From NCBI GenBank assembly GCA_964618975.1, contig CAZUDI010000007.1, positions 1 to 64,000 of the forward strand: a stretch of DNA of 64,000 nt, given 5' to 3'. Below, piece after piece: positions 25,996 through 34,582 of the stretch. Within the stretch, counting starts at the first letter, position 1. The number at the start of each line of letters is the position of its first letter. A model generated the notes under the pieces. It worked only from the letters and a program-made list of their open reading frames with translations, was not told the origin of the DNA and ran no database searches. The position numbers were made by a program, and so were the translations under genes. Source of the stretch: CAZUDI01 sp964618975 (GTDB taxonomy: Bacteria > Desulfobacterota > Desulfomonilia > UBA1062).

Positions 25996-27435
25996 TCAAG
26001 CGTTGCCTTTCAGGCGGCCGAAGGCATTGAGCAAGCGCGCAAGCAGCTGCATCGCCAGCGGGTTTTTCTGACCCGGGCCGTCAGACAGAGGCGGCATGAC
26101 GCACTCGGGACCGTAGAGGTCGTGCATCATCCTGGCAACCTCTCTCTTGATCAGGGCACGGAAGGGGACGTGGGCGATCATGCCGTACATGGCGGCGTTA
26201 CCGCTGACGGCCAGCCCGGGGTTATGGCGTACGGCCTGCACGCCCTTTTCAAGGTCCACCAAATAGTTATCCACAATGGCGGCATGGCGCGGCGTGATCA
26301 TGCAGTGCAGCGCGTCGGGCTTCTGGAGGCGGTCGACCAACCAGCCCTTTTCGTCCAGCCGGTCGCCTACGGCAAAGATATTCAGCTCCCTGTCGCTCGA
26401 GGTGTAGGCGAAGACGCTCATGGCGGGCTCGCCCAGGATCTTCAGCCCGGGGATGGCGGCAATGCCCTCCCTGAAACGCCGGGTCGTGTCCATGATCGTG
26501 CGGGCCAGGTCGAGATAGCCGTCCATGCCGATGGCGTTCAGGGCCGCCCAGGCGGCGGCGATGGCGCCGCCTGGACGGGTTCCCAAGAGGGCGGGCGAGG
26601 CGAAGACGCCCCCGGGCCAGTCGGCATGGATAAAGAACTGGTGCTTCAGATAGTCGATATTGCGGTAGAGCACGGTGGAGGCGCCCTTAGCGCCGAAGCC
26701 GTACTTGTGGAGGTCGGCCGAGATCGAGCTCACCCCGGGAACCCGGAAGTCGAAGGCCGGCAGCTTGTAGCCCAGCTTCTCGACAAAGGGCAGCAGGAAA
26801 CCTCCCAGGCAGCTGTCGACATGGAAGGGAAGCTCGTGTTCCAGGGCGAGCTGTCCCAGTGATTCAATAGGGTCGATCACCCCGTGAGGGTAGGAAGGCG
26901 CCGAGGCGACGAGCATGGCGGTGTTGCGGTTGATCAGGCGCCGCACGGCCTCCACGTCCACCCGGCAGTCGGGCCCCACAGGGGCATGCACCATCTTGAC
27001 CCCGAAGTACTTGGCGGCCTTCTCCCAGGCCACGTGGATGGTCTCGGGCGCAATCATCTCCGGGCGACGAACGGTTCGGAAGCGGGAGCGGTTACGGGCC
27101 AGCTCGCGATAGGCCAGCACCGGCAGCAGGCAGCTCTCGGTGCCGCCCGAGGTCATGACTCCTGTCACGCGCTCGTCGCCGTTGAGCAGGCTGGCGCTCA
27201 TGCGCACCACCTCGTGCTCGAGGCGTTTCAGGCTGCGGAAGGCCATGGGGTTGAGCGCATTCTCGCTGAAGTACAGGCCATAGGCCTGTTTGAGGAAATC
27301 CGTATGCTCCTCGCCCAGATAGTAGACCAGGCTGAAGATCCGGTTGTCGTGATAGTTGACGTCCTCGCCGGCAAAGGCCTTCAGGCGTTCGAGCACCTCC
27401 GGGCGCGGGATGCCCTTTTCCGGAATCTGCTGCAT
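25996..27435 (-). CDS. PLP-dependent lyase/decarboxylase (sphingosine-1-phosphate-lyase-like)
   Basis: A 479-residue fold-type I PLP enzyme of the group II decarboxylase/sphingosine-phosphate lyase group. Visible features are TSGGTESCLL (phosphate binding), PFHVDSCLGGF (the PLP-N1 aspartate) and the Schiff-base lysine in SADLHKYGFGAKG. The ATG at 27435 is preceded by AGGAGG; an upstream in-frame start is not. It is co-oriented with and 54 bp after the DUF819 gene. Sphingolipid substrates are unlikely in such bacteria; a phosphoamine aldol or amino-acid decarboxylation is possible. The cofactor role is sure, the substrate is not. Confidence 0.83.
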   Translation of the reverse strand: MQQIPEKGIPRPEVLERLKAFAGEDVNYHDNRIFSLVYYLGEEHTDFLKQAYGLYFSENALNPMAFRSLKRLEHEVVRMSASLLNGDERVTGVMTSGGTESCLLPVLAYRELARNRSRFRTVRRPEMIAPETIHVAWEKAAKYFGVKMVHAPVGPDCRVDVEAVRRLINRNTAMLVASAPSYPHGVIDPIESLGQLALEHELPFHVDSCLGGFLLPFVEKLGYKLPAFDFRVPGVSSISADLHKYGFGAKGASTVLYRNIDYLKHQFFIHADWPGGVFASPALLGTRPGGAIAAAWAALNAIGMDGYLDLARTIMDTTRRFREGIAAIPGLKILGEPAMSVFAYTSSDRELNIFAVGDRLDEKGWLVDRLQKPDALHCMITPRHAAIVDNYLVDLEKGVQAVRHNPGLAVSGNAAMYGMIAHVPFRALIKREVARMMHDLYGPECVMPPLSDGPGQKNPLAMQLLARLLNAFGRLKGNA

Positions 27436-27489
27436 GATCCTCCTCCTTGTATGTAGTTCGCGTGTCATCTTCCCTGTGGCCGAGACCAC

Positions 27490-28641
27490 CTATCCCAGCA
27501 TGGCCTTGAAGGCATATGCCAGGCTGATACCCAGATAATTGCCGATGGCATAGCCGATGATCCCGGTGGTCAGGCCCGAGAGGATAACCTCCTTATTCTT
27601 CAGACCGCCAGCCACCACGGGCACGAAAGGCGGCGAACAGATGGCCGAGACCGAGGTGATGATGTAGGTATCGGTGTCGATGCCCAGCAGGCGGCAGAAT
27701 ATCCCGTGCAGCAGCAGTGAGCCGAAGATACAGAAGATCACGAAGAACATCAGGTTCCAGTCAATATTGATGATATCCTTCAGGTTGGCCATGGACCCCA
27801 CCACCAGGCAGAAGACCAGGATGATATACATGCCCAGCTGGAAGGTCTTCTCGAGTCGGCGGATGCGCGGGATGAACGAGCAGGCGATGCCGCCGGTGGT
27901 GATGGTGAGGATGGCGATCGACGTGGCATAACCCGCGGGAACCAGTGCGGAGAGACCCAGGGCCACGCCCACGATCGCCAGGGAGAGCAGGGTGGCTCCG
28001 CCCAGGGAGAGGGCCGTCCTGCGAGAAAGCATGCCGGCATAGGAATGGATGTCCTCGGTCTCCAGGTCCCCGTTGTTCCCTGCCCCTGAAGCCAGGCTGA
28101 AATGCGGCAGCCAGCGGTTGAAGATGCGCTGGGCCACCGACATGCAGAAGATGATGTAGATCAGTGAGATGAGGGTGTCATAGGTGTGCATGATGATGAA
28201 GGTGGTAGAATCCACGCCCAGGGCGGTCTTGATGGCCGCCAGATTGGGGGTGCCCCCGGTATAGACACCGATGGCCATGCCGCCCAGTTTCCAGGCCTCC
28301 GGCACACGGCCCGTGATCATGGCGTAGCCGACAAAGGCGATCACGATGATCGCGAGTGTGGCCCCCAGCATGGAGAGCAGCGCCTTGCCCGCAATCCGCA
28401 GCCAGCGCCTCACGTCCATGGAAAAGAGCAGGAGAGGCAAGGCCAGGGCCACAGCGGCCTCGCTTAAGCCTGACTGCACATGCGCACCCGCTTCCGGGAT
28501 GATGCCGATATTACCAATGGTGATCCCTACGATATAACAGATGATGACCGCGCCGATCTTGTTGAAGATCTCGAACCTCAAGCAGAGCCAGAGTACCAGC
28601 ACCGGGAACAGGATATAAAAACCCACCAGGGCAACGACCAT
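27490..28641 (-). CDS. DUF819-family membrane protein
   Basis: A 383-residue integral membrane protein with about ten spans and the DUF819 signature GVYTGGTPNLAAIKTALG. The second half mirrors the first (SAICSPPFVPVVAGGLKNKEVILSG), as in inverted-repeat carriers. The function of the family is not established; amino-acid or organic-acid transport is commonly assumed. GGGGGTGAG precedes the ATG. It is transcribed with the PLP enzyme and diverges from a TetR gene, so import of that enzyme's substrate is a reasonable guess. Confidence 0.82.
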   Translation of the reverse strand: MVVALVGFYILFPVLVLWLCLRFEIFNKIGAVIICYIVGITIGNIGIIPEAGAHVQSGLSEAAVALALPLLLFSMDVRRWLRIAGKALLSMLGATLAIIVIAFVGYAMITGRVPEAWKLGGMAIGVYTGGTPNLAAIKTALGVDSTTFIIMHTYDTLISLIYIIFCMSVAQRIFNRWLPHFSLASGAGNNGDLETEDIHSYAGMLSRRTALSLGGATLLSLAIVGVALGLSALVPAGYATSIAILTITTGGIACSFIPRIRRLEKTFQLGMYIILVFCLVVGSMANLKDIINIDWNLMFFVIFCIFGSLLLHGIFCRLLGIDTDTYIITSVSAICSPPFVPVVAGGLKNKEVILSGLTTGIIGYAIGNYLGISLAYAFKAMLG

Positions 28642-28678
28642 CTCACCCCCCTTGCCGTATTCATTCTGTTGTATTTTT

Positions 28679-28694
28679 TTGCACTATGGTGTAA
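28679..28694. promoter_or_regulatory. Palindromic operator candidate between DUF819 and TetR genes
   Basis: TTGCACTATGGTGTAA is an inverted repeat (TTRCAC-N4-GTGTAA) in the 97-bp divergent gap. It can also supply a -35-like hexamer (TTGCAC) for the tetR side. It is the obvious place for TetR autorepression and control of the divergent pair. Confidence 0.5.
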
Positions 28695-28738
28695 TGTAGC
28701 CCTATCACCTAAGCCTGTCAAGGATATTGAGGCCTACC

Positions 28739-29431
28739 ATGCAGGAACGACGTGACTGGGAGAGGGAACAACGCCGCAATCGCATCATCGAACTTGCCGA
28801 GGGCATCTTCGCCGAAAAGGGCTACGATGCCGCCACGGTGGATGAGATCGTGGCGGCCGCCGGCTACACCAAACGCAGTTTCTACAACTATTTCATCGAC
28901 AAGGAGGAGATCCTCCTGGCGATCGTACTGCGGGGACTGACCGCCCTCAACCAACGCCTGGCAGAGGCCCTCATGGGTATGAAACCCAAGGCAGGCCTGG
29001 GACCGCCAGCGGCGGGGGATGCGACCCTCGGGCCATTACAGGGCTCCCTCGTGCGGAAGCTGGCCGAAACCTATTTTCGCTTCTTCATCGAGAACCCCAC
29101 CTGTTTCAGCCTGATCATGCGCTATGAGTCGCGGCTGTGCATCTACTACGGCGACAAATCCCGCCGGGGCGCCACCCGGGATGCCTGCCAGGAGGCCTCC
29201 GACACCACCGCTTCACTTGTAACCGAGGCTATCCGTGCCTGCCAGGAAGACGGATCCATCCGGAACGACCTGGCGCCCCGGCAACTGATGCTGATCGTCT
29301 GGGGCCAGATCTCCGGTTTTCTGCAGATCATCTTCATGCGGCGTGAGCACTTCGAAGACGCCTTCGGCATCAGCTATCAAGACCTCTTCGAGGCCTTCTG
29401 CGGCATGCTGGAAAAATCCCTGAGCGCCTGA
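28739..29431 (+). CDS. TetR-family transcriptional regulator (second)
   Basis: A TetR repressor of about 230 residues. The helix-turn-helix is at ~residues 28-58 (ATVDEIVAAAGYTKRSFYNYFIDKEE). The ATG at 28739 has TGAGG upstream; the frame can be extended four codons to a TTG. It diverges from the DUF819-PLP lyase pair across a palindrome and most likely represses that pair. Compared with the first TetR here, the ligand domain is different, so the two are not a recent duplication. Confidence 0.88.
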   Translation: MQERRDWEREQRRNRIIELAEGIFAEKGYDAATVDEIVAAAGYTKRSFYNYFIDKEEILLAIVLRGLTALNQRLAEALMGMKPKAGLGPPAAGDATLGPLQGSLVRKLAETYFRFFIENPTCFSLIMRYESRLCIYYGDKSRRGATRDACQEASDTTASLVTEAIRACQEDGSIRNDLAPRQLMLIVWGQISGFLQIIFMRREHFEDAFGISYQDLFEAFCGMLEKSLSA

Positions 29432-29510
29432 TCGACCAGGCACCCTCAGGGACGAAAGCCCCTGCATTCCGCTGCAAGCAGCGGGGAATATGGCCCTCAG
29501 GCCATTGAAA
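29432..29510 (+). repeat. Dispersed intergenic repeat, diverged copy R4
   Basis: Starts at the base after the tetR stop codon. It holds the CCGCTGCAAGCAGCGGGGAA core and a CCTCAGG...CCTCAGG flank. The head is degenerate. Confidence 0.5.
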
Positions 29511-29533
29511 TGCTGGGACAGACCGGAGAAGGC

Positions 29534-30493
29534 TTAACCCACTTCCCGGATTTCGATCCCCTTCTGTTTGAGCTTGTCCTGATGGTGGAGCAGTTCCTCG
29601 CCGGCAATTCTATCAAGCACATACACAAGGTTGCCACCGCGCGCCGCATAATGCTGGCCATACGAAATCGGGATATCGGAGGTGGGTTCGTCCAGGAGCG
29701 AACGTGTCACGGACTCCGTCTTCCGCGCTCCATTGGCCAACAGAACCACGGTTCGCGCCTGATAGACCAATTCGGCCCCCATGGAAATCGCATACTGCGG
29801 CGAGTCCTCCTTGCTGGCAAAGTGGCCGTCATTGACGGCATTGGTGACGGTGTTATCATCGAGCTTGACCAGCATGACCGAGCTGCCCTCGAAGGGAATG
29901 CCCGATTCGTGGAAGGCAACGTGGCCTCTCCCCCCCACGCCGATGATCTGCAGGTCGATGCCACCGGCCTTTTGGATCTTTCCTGCATAGGCATCCAGAA
30001 TCTCCCGCTTCACCCAGGCGAGATAAGCGGAGTCGGCCTGCGGTTTGATGGCAATCGACCTGCCGGCATCAACCCCCAGGGCTTCCCAGTCGCCAGGGTT
30101 GGCATCGAGCTCACTGATCAGCGTCTCCTGATCGATGAGCGCGCCGTAGGGAACGCTGGTTTCGATGAATTTGGTGCAAAGATGCGCAAAGAACTCCTGA
30201 ATCATGAAATAGGCATAGCTTTCCGGATGCATGACACGCTGTTGTACATTCTCGCCGGGCAGGCCGACATATTCGTCAAGATTAAAGCTGCGGCAGCGAC
30301 GTGCGTCAAAGATGCCTTCATTGGCGGCACGGGCAAGATGTTTGTAGAGGCCCGTCGGCGAATTGCCGGTTGCAAGACCGAGCACCATTTCCGGTTTTGT
30401 TTTTTGTACCGCAACGATTTCCTTTTTCACGACATCAGCCGCCACTGCGCTCATGTGATCGAAGTCCCGTGTCACCATGACATTGATGGCCAT
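29534..30493 (-). CDS. Glucosamine-6-phosphate deaminase-like protein
   Basis: A 319-residue NagB/6-phosphogluconolactonase-fold protein. Family motifs are LGLATGNSPTGLYKHL, SFNLDEYVGL and IIGVGGRGHVAFHESG. It is about 50 residues longer than typical NagB (~266), with extra sequence around residues 115-150. It should convert an amino-sugar phosphate to a ketose phosphate plus ammonia, or the reverse. The ATG at 30493 has GGGAGG upstream. It is the third gene of a minus-strand run with glmM and the beta-helix protein, so a role at the fructose-6-P/glucosamine-6-P branch is likely. The extra length means another hexosamine cannot be excluded. Confidence 0.8.
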   Translation of the reverse strand: MAINVMVTRDFDHMSAVAADVVKKEIVAVQKTKPEMVLGLATGNSPTGLYKHLARAANEGIFDARRCRSFNLDEYVGLPGENVQQRVMHPESYAYFMIQEFFAHLCTKFIETSVPYGALIDQETLISELDANPGDWEALGVDAGRSIAIKPQADSAYLAWVKREILDAYAGKIQKAGGIDLQIIGVGGRGHVAFHESGIPFEGSSVMLVKLDDNTVTNAVNDGHFASKEDSPQYAISMGAELVYQARTVVLLANGARKTESVTRSLLDEPTSDIPISYGQHYAARGGNLVYVLDRIAGEELLHHQDKLKQKGIEIREVG

Positions 30494-30547
30494 ATTCCTC
30501 ATCCTCCCGTTGAAAGGTCGTCCGATATCCTGTTGATGCCCCGGTTA

Positions 30548-31897
30548 TCAGCTGAGTGCCGTCTTTACGACATCCGCCAGTTGGGTGCAGTATTTCTCCG
30601 TCACCGAGGCAGTCGGTCCCTCGATCATCACCCGGCACATATTCTGCGTGCCGGAATAGCGTACCAGGACCCGTCCATCGTCCCCCAGTTCACTCTCGAT
30701 CTGTCTGATCGCCGCGACGATTTCAGGAACCGTGGTGATCTCCGGTTTACGCGCAACCGTGACATTGATGAGCTTCTGGGGATAGACGTCCATCATCTTC
30801 GCCAGTTCGGAAAGCGGCTTGCCGGATTTCACCATTGCGGCAACAAGCTGCATGGCCGTGATAATACCGTCACCCGTTGTATGGTGATCAAGGAAGATCA
30901 TGTGACCTGATTCCTCACCGCCGATAATGCTGCCCATGCTCAGCATATCCTCGAGCACGTAGCGGTCTCCCACCTTAGAGGCATGGTGCTGGAATCCGTA
31001 CTTCTTACAGGCTACCCGCAGACCCAGATTGCTCATAATCGTGCTCACCAGCAGGTCATTCCTTAATTGCCCCTCTTCCTTGAGCATGGTAGCGCAGATA
31101 ATGAGGATCTGATCTCCGGTGATCTCATTGCCTTTCTCGTCCACCGCGATCAGCCGGTCGCCATCGCCGTCAAAGGCCAGACCCAGCGCCGCACCGGTCT
31201 CCACCACGCGTTTGCGCAGGTCCTGCGTATGCTGTGAACCGCATTCATCATTTATATTCAGCCCATTGGGGGTATTGTGGATGACCTGCAAATCGGCGCC
31301 CAGTTCCGCAAATGCCTCTGCGGCCACCCGGTAGGTGGCGCCGTTGGCGGTGTCGAGGACGATCTTCATCTCTTCCATGGAGAGCGTGCGGGGGAAGGTG
31401 TTCTTCAGGAAGACGACGTAGCGTCCCTTGACGTCTTCGAGCCGATAGGCCTGGCCCATGTCATGCGGGGCAGGCAAGAGGTCATTGAGCTTGCCGTTCA
31501 GGATCAGCTCCTCGATGGTACCTTCCTGGGCATCCGAGAGTTTGTAGCCGTTACCGTTGAAGATCTTGATGCCATTGTCTTCATAAGGATTGTGCGAGGC
31601 GGAGATGACGATGCCCGCGTCAGCGCGCATGCTCTGGGTGATGAAGGCTATACCCGGAGTGGGGAGCACACCGACCAGATACGGGTAGCCGCCCATGGAA
31701 CAAATTCCTGCTTCGAGCGAGCTTTCCAGCATGTAGCCTGAAATACGCGTATCCTTGCCGATCATGATCCGTGTGCGGTGGTGTTCCTTTCTCAAGAGAT
31801 AGGCGACTGCCTGACCGACGGAAAAAGCCATTTCCGCGTTCATCGGATAGCGGTTCGCCTGCCCTCTGATTCCATCCGTGCCGAAGAGCTTACCCAT
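30548..31897 (-). CDS. glmM: Phosphoglucosamine mutase
   Basis: A 449-residue alpha-D-phosphohexomutase that converts glucosamine-6-P to glucosamine-1-P for UDP-GlcNAc synthesis. Signatures are MGKLFGTDGIRG at the N-terminus, the phosphoserine loop ISASHNPYEDNGIKIF, the metal site FDGDGDRL, the sugar loop GGEESGHMIF and the phosphate site RYSGTQNMCR. The ATG is preceded by GGAGGATAT. Neighbours on both sides are amino-sugar genes. The GIRG/GIKIF pattern favours GlmM over ManB/Pgm. Confidence 0.93.
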   Translation of the reverse strand: MGKLFGTDGIRGQANRYPMNAEMAFSVGQAVAYLLRKEHHRTRIMIGKDTRISGYMLESSLEAGICSMGGYPYLVGVLPTPGIAFITQSMRADAGIVISASHNPYEDNGIKIFNGNGYKLSDAQEGTIEELILNGKLNDLLPAPHDMGQAYRLEDVKGRYVVFLKNTFPRTLSMEEMKIVLDTANGATYRVAAEAFAELGADLQVIHNTPNGLNINDECGSQHTQDLRKRVVETGAALGLAFDGDGDRLIAVDEKGNEITGDQILIICATMLKEEGQLRNDLLVSTIMSNLGLRVACKKYGFQHHASKVGDRYVLEDMLSMGSIIGGEESGHMIFLDHHTTGDGIITAMQLVAAMVKSGKPLSELAKMMDVYPQKLINVTVARKPEITTVPEIVAAIRQIESELGDDGRVLVRYSGTQNMCRVMIEGPTASVTEKYCTQLADVVKTALS

Positions 31898-31913
31898 ATA
31901 TCCTCCCTGTCGG

Positions 31914-33161
31914 TTATACCTTAATTTGGAAAGAAGGCACCAGCTCGGCCGCTTTTTCGCAGAGGCCGGACACGATGCCCCTCAACCATTGAACACCCAA
32001 ATTCGATACCTCTGACGGCAATGCCTGTATTGTTTCAACATATACGGTCTGTCTGCTGGCGGCCGCCTTTTCAAAGCCGGCCAGGAACCGTTCTCTCCGG
32101 TCTCCGACCACATCGGCACCGGCACCATCATGGAAGATCTCCTCCATGCGTGCCATGCTCGAACAGAATTCTCTCCTGGTCGCGGCCGCTTGCTGGTTCA
32201 GATCCTTTCCTGTCGGCTGAGACACCTTTTCCGCCATTGCCTTAAGCCGCTTCAAACGTTCTTTCCTGGCCGAAGCGAGCATCTCCAAGAGGCCCTCATA
32301 CAGGAAGCCCCCCAACTCCCGCGCCTCCAGAAATCCCTTCCTGACATGGATGTACCATTCCTCCAGGGCCGCAAGGTTGGCCAGATAGATGATGTTATTG
32401 GCGACGATCTGGTTCAACCGGGGGTAGGCGGCCGGGATAAGGTCCCGCACCTCACCCGGGTGGGATGTTCCAATAATCAGCTTGTTGTCCATGGCATAGT
32501 CGGTCAGCAGGATCGAACCAGCCGCGATGACATTTCCATATCCGATCATTACGGGACCAACCATGCCGCCCTGCCCTCCCAGAAAAATCGGGGGTTGATT
32601 GAGCATTACGCCCCGGGGTACGTCGCCGATCAGTGACGGTGTCGTCTTGTCGCCCTCCGGGGTGAAATTGAAGTGGATGTATGAACTGCCGACCTCACTG
32701 TGGTGCCTGCGGCTGGTACCGCCGGCCATGAAACAATCGCAGAAATTAATCAGGCTTCCCAGGGTCACGAAAGGGAAGAGAATGGTCTGCTTCAGGCCGA
32801 CACAATGAGCCCCGCCCGCTTCTTCCTCAAGGATGCAGCCTTCCCGGACATGCGCTCCCATTCCCATGTTGGCCTTGTCAAGAAAGACCGCTTTGCTGAA
32901 ATAGCCCCCCTTGAGTTCAACATCGAATCCGGTCCGGCAGTCTTCCATGGTAACGGGACCTTCGGCACCGATTTGCGTACCGGCCGATATCACCGTCTTC
33001 TTTCCATAAATCCGGCAGCCCGGATAAATCCGTACCCCCTTACCCGATATCCGTTCCGGATCCACTTCCTCACCGATATCAATCGTGTATGGATTGAGGA
33101 TGTCGACCCCCTTTTCGAGCAAGCACGCAATCTTTGCCTGAGATCGCAGCTTAAAATCCAT
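31914..33161 (-). CDS. Left-handed beta-helix protein, UDP-GlcNAc pyrophosphorylase-related
   Basis: A 415-residue protein. The N-terminal two-thirds is a hexapeptide-repeat left-handed beta-helix (IYPGCRIYGKKTVISAGTQI; VMIGYGNVIAAGSILLTD), and the C-terminal ~130 residues are helical. No nucleotidyltransferase domain (GxGxRM) is present, so it is not a full GlmU; it could be an acetyltransferase or a sugar-nucleotide-binding protein. The ATG at 33161 has GGAGG five bases upstream; the earlier GTG overlaps that site. It is the first gene of the beta-helix-glmM-nagB-like unit, which supports an amino-sugar role. Exact activity is unknown. Confidence 0.7.
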   Translation of the reverse strand: MDFKLRSQAKIACLLEKGVDILNPYTIDIGEEVDPERISGKGVRIYPGCRIYGKKTVISAGTQIGAEGPVTMEDCRTGFDVELKGGYFSKAVFLDKANMGMGAHVREGCILEEEAGGAHCVGLKQTILFPFVTLGSLINFCDCFMAGGTSRRHHSEVGSSYIHFNFTPEGDKTTPSLIGDVPRGVMLNQPPIFLGGQGGMVGPVMIGYGNVIAAGSILLTDYAMDNKLIIGTSHPGEVRDLIPAAYPRLNQIVANNIIYLANLAALEEWYIHVRKGFLEARELGGFLYEGLLEMLASARKERLKRLKAMAEKVSQPTGKDLNQQAAATRREFCSSMARMEEIFHDGAGADVVGDRRERFLAGFEKAAASRQTVYVETIQALPSEVSNLGVQWLRGIVSGLCEKAAELVPSFQIKV

Positions 33162-33233
33162 TGTCACCTCCGCATCTCATCTTGTTGATTGTCTCGGCCT
33201 ATTGCCTTCTCCCCCTATCGGGATAATGAATCT

Positions 33234-33263
33234 TTGACAATATATTTTTCTCTCGAGCATAAA
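33234..33263 (+). promoter_or_regulatory. Sigma-70 promoter candidate for the CofD/YvcK-like gene
   Basis: TTGACA, an 18-base spacer, then CATAAA within an AT-rich 190-bp divergent gap. It leaves a leader of about 80 bases before 33352. Confidence 0.5.
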
Positions 33264-33275
33264 AACTGTGTTGAT

Positions 33276-33303
33276 TTTGTATCCGAATTGTCCGATAAGT
33301 CAA
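33276..33303 (-). promoter_or_regulatory. Sigma-70 promoter candidate for the amino-sugar operon
   Basis: On the minus strand TTGACT, a 16-base spacer and TACAAA face the beta-helix gene, about 110 bases before its ATG. Confidence 0.45.
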
Positions 33304-33351
33304 TAACGTAATTAAAATACAGGCATATAACATGAGATATTCATTGCAGAT

Positions 33352-34557
33352 ATGATGTATTCATCCAATCACTCCATGAGAAAAACGTATCTACATAAGA
33401 TTCCTGACCATTCAAAACTTGCGCGTTACCGGGGCCGCCCTGAATCGGGCCCCCGCATCCTCTTCTTCTCTGGTGGAACGGCATTGTATGCGCTGAGCCG
33501 GTTGCTCATCTCCTACACCTGCAATTCCATCCATCTGGTAACCCCCTTCGATGACGGCGGCAGTTCCCGCCGGCTGCGTGACGCCTTTCATATCATTTCG
33601 ATCGGCGATCTTCGCAATCGGCTCATGGCCCTGGCTGACCGGTCTCTGAGCGGCACGCCGCCCATCTGCGATCTCTTTGATAGGCGTTTCCCCTTGCAGG
33701 CGGACAACCACGCCCTGATCCTCAGTCTACGGGATATGGTCACAGGGCAGGACCCCTTAGTCACCTCCATTCCAGAACCTATGCGCGCCATCATCTGTTC
33801 CCATCTGGACGCCTTTCTCCTGCATATGCCGTCAGACTTCGACCTGCGGGGAGCAAGTATCGGCAATCTCATCCTGACCGGCTGCTACCTCAACAGCAGC
33901 ACCGATATCGATACGGTTCTGGATACGTATTCCCGCATGATGGGCGTCAGGGGCATCGTCAAGCCGCTCCTCCAGGAACCCCTGCACCTTGCCGCCGAAC
34001 TCCAGGACGGCACCTTGCTGGCAGGGCAGCACCTTATCACCGGCAAGGAGGTCCCTCACATCAGCTGCCCCATCCAATGTATCTTCCTTACCGAGTCTCT
34101 CGACAACCCCCGTCCTGTAACAACGCATATCGGCGGAGAAACCGAAGACCTCATCCACAGGGCAAACCTTATCTGCTATCCCATGGGCAGCTTCTACACG
34201 AGTATCATCGCCAATCTGATCCCCTCGGGCGTCGGCAAGGCGGTGGCCGGAAACAGGTGTGCCAAGGTCTATGTTCCCAATACCTTTCCGGACCCGGAGC
34301 AGACCGGCATGGACCTGGCCCAGTGTGTGGATATCATCATCAACACCCTGAAAAAGGACACGACCGGTATTGCCAATGAGCAGCTCTTGAACTACGTCGT
34401 GCTCGACACTCAGAATACCCGCTATGCCACGTCCATAGACTACGAGAGAATCCGCTCGCTGGGCATTGAAATCATCGATACCTCCCTCGTCAACACCGCA
34501 ACGGCGCCATTCATCGATGCGCACCGTCTGATCGACGTGCTCTTGTCATTGACATAG
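33352..34557 (+). CDS. CofD/YvcK-like protein
   Basis: A 401-residue protein of the CofD/YvcK fold. Diagnostic stretches are ILFFSGGTALYALSRLL, VTPFDDGGSSRRLRDAF, IISIGDLRNRLMALAD and GASIGNLILTGCYL. These are the loops that in CofD hold the lactyl-phosphate acceptor and GDP, and in YvcK/GlmR hold UDP-GlcNAc. F420 synthesis genes are absent here, while glmM, a GlmS-like gene and a NagB-like gene flank it. A YvcK/GlmR-like role in sensing UDP-GlcNAc or adjusting amino-sugar flux is therefore favoured. It also resembles what databases call the GAK-system CofD-like family. Start choice is uncertain because no strong ribosome site is seen. Confidence 0.75.
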   Translation: MMYSSNHSMRKTYLHKIPDHSKLARYRGRPESGPRILFFSGGTALYALSRLLISYTCNSIHLVTPFDDGGSSRRLRDAFHIISIGDLRNRLMALADRSLSGTPPICDLFDRRFPLQADNHALILSLRDMVTGQDPLVTSIPEPMRAIICSHLDAFLLHMPSDFDLRGASIGNLILTGCYLNSSTDIDTVLDTYSRMMGVRGIVKPLLQEPLHLAAELQDGTLLAGQHLITGKEVPHISCPIQCIFLTESLDNPRPVTTHIGGETEDLIHRANLICYPMGSFYTSIIANLIPSGVGKAVAGNRCAKVYVPNTFPDPEQTGMDLAQCVDIIINTLKKDTTGIANEQLLNYVVLDTQNTRYATSIDYERIRSLGIEIIDTSLVNTATAPFIDAHRLIDVLLSLT

Positions 34558-34582
34558 CAGGGGGCAGGCATCGCCTTTAATC

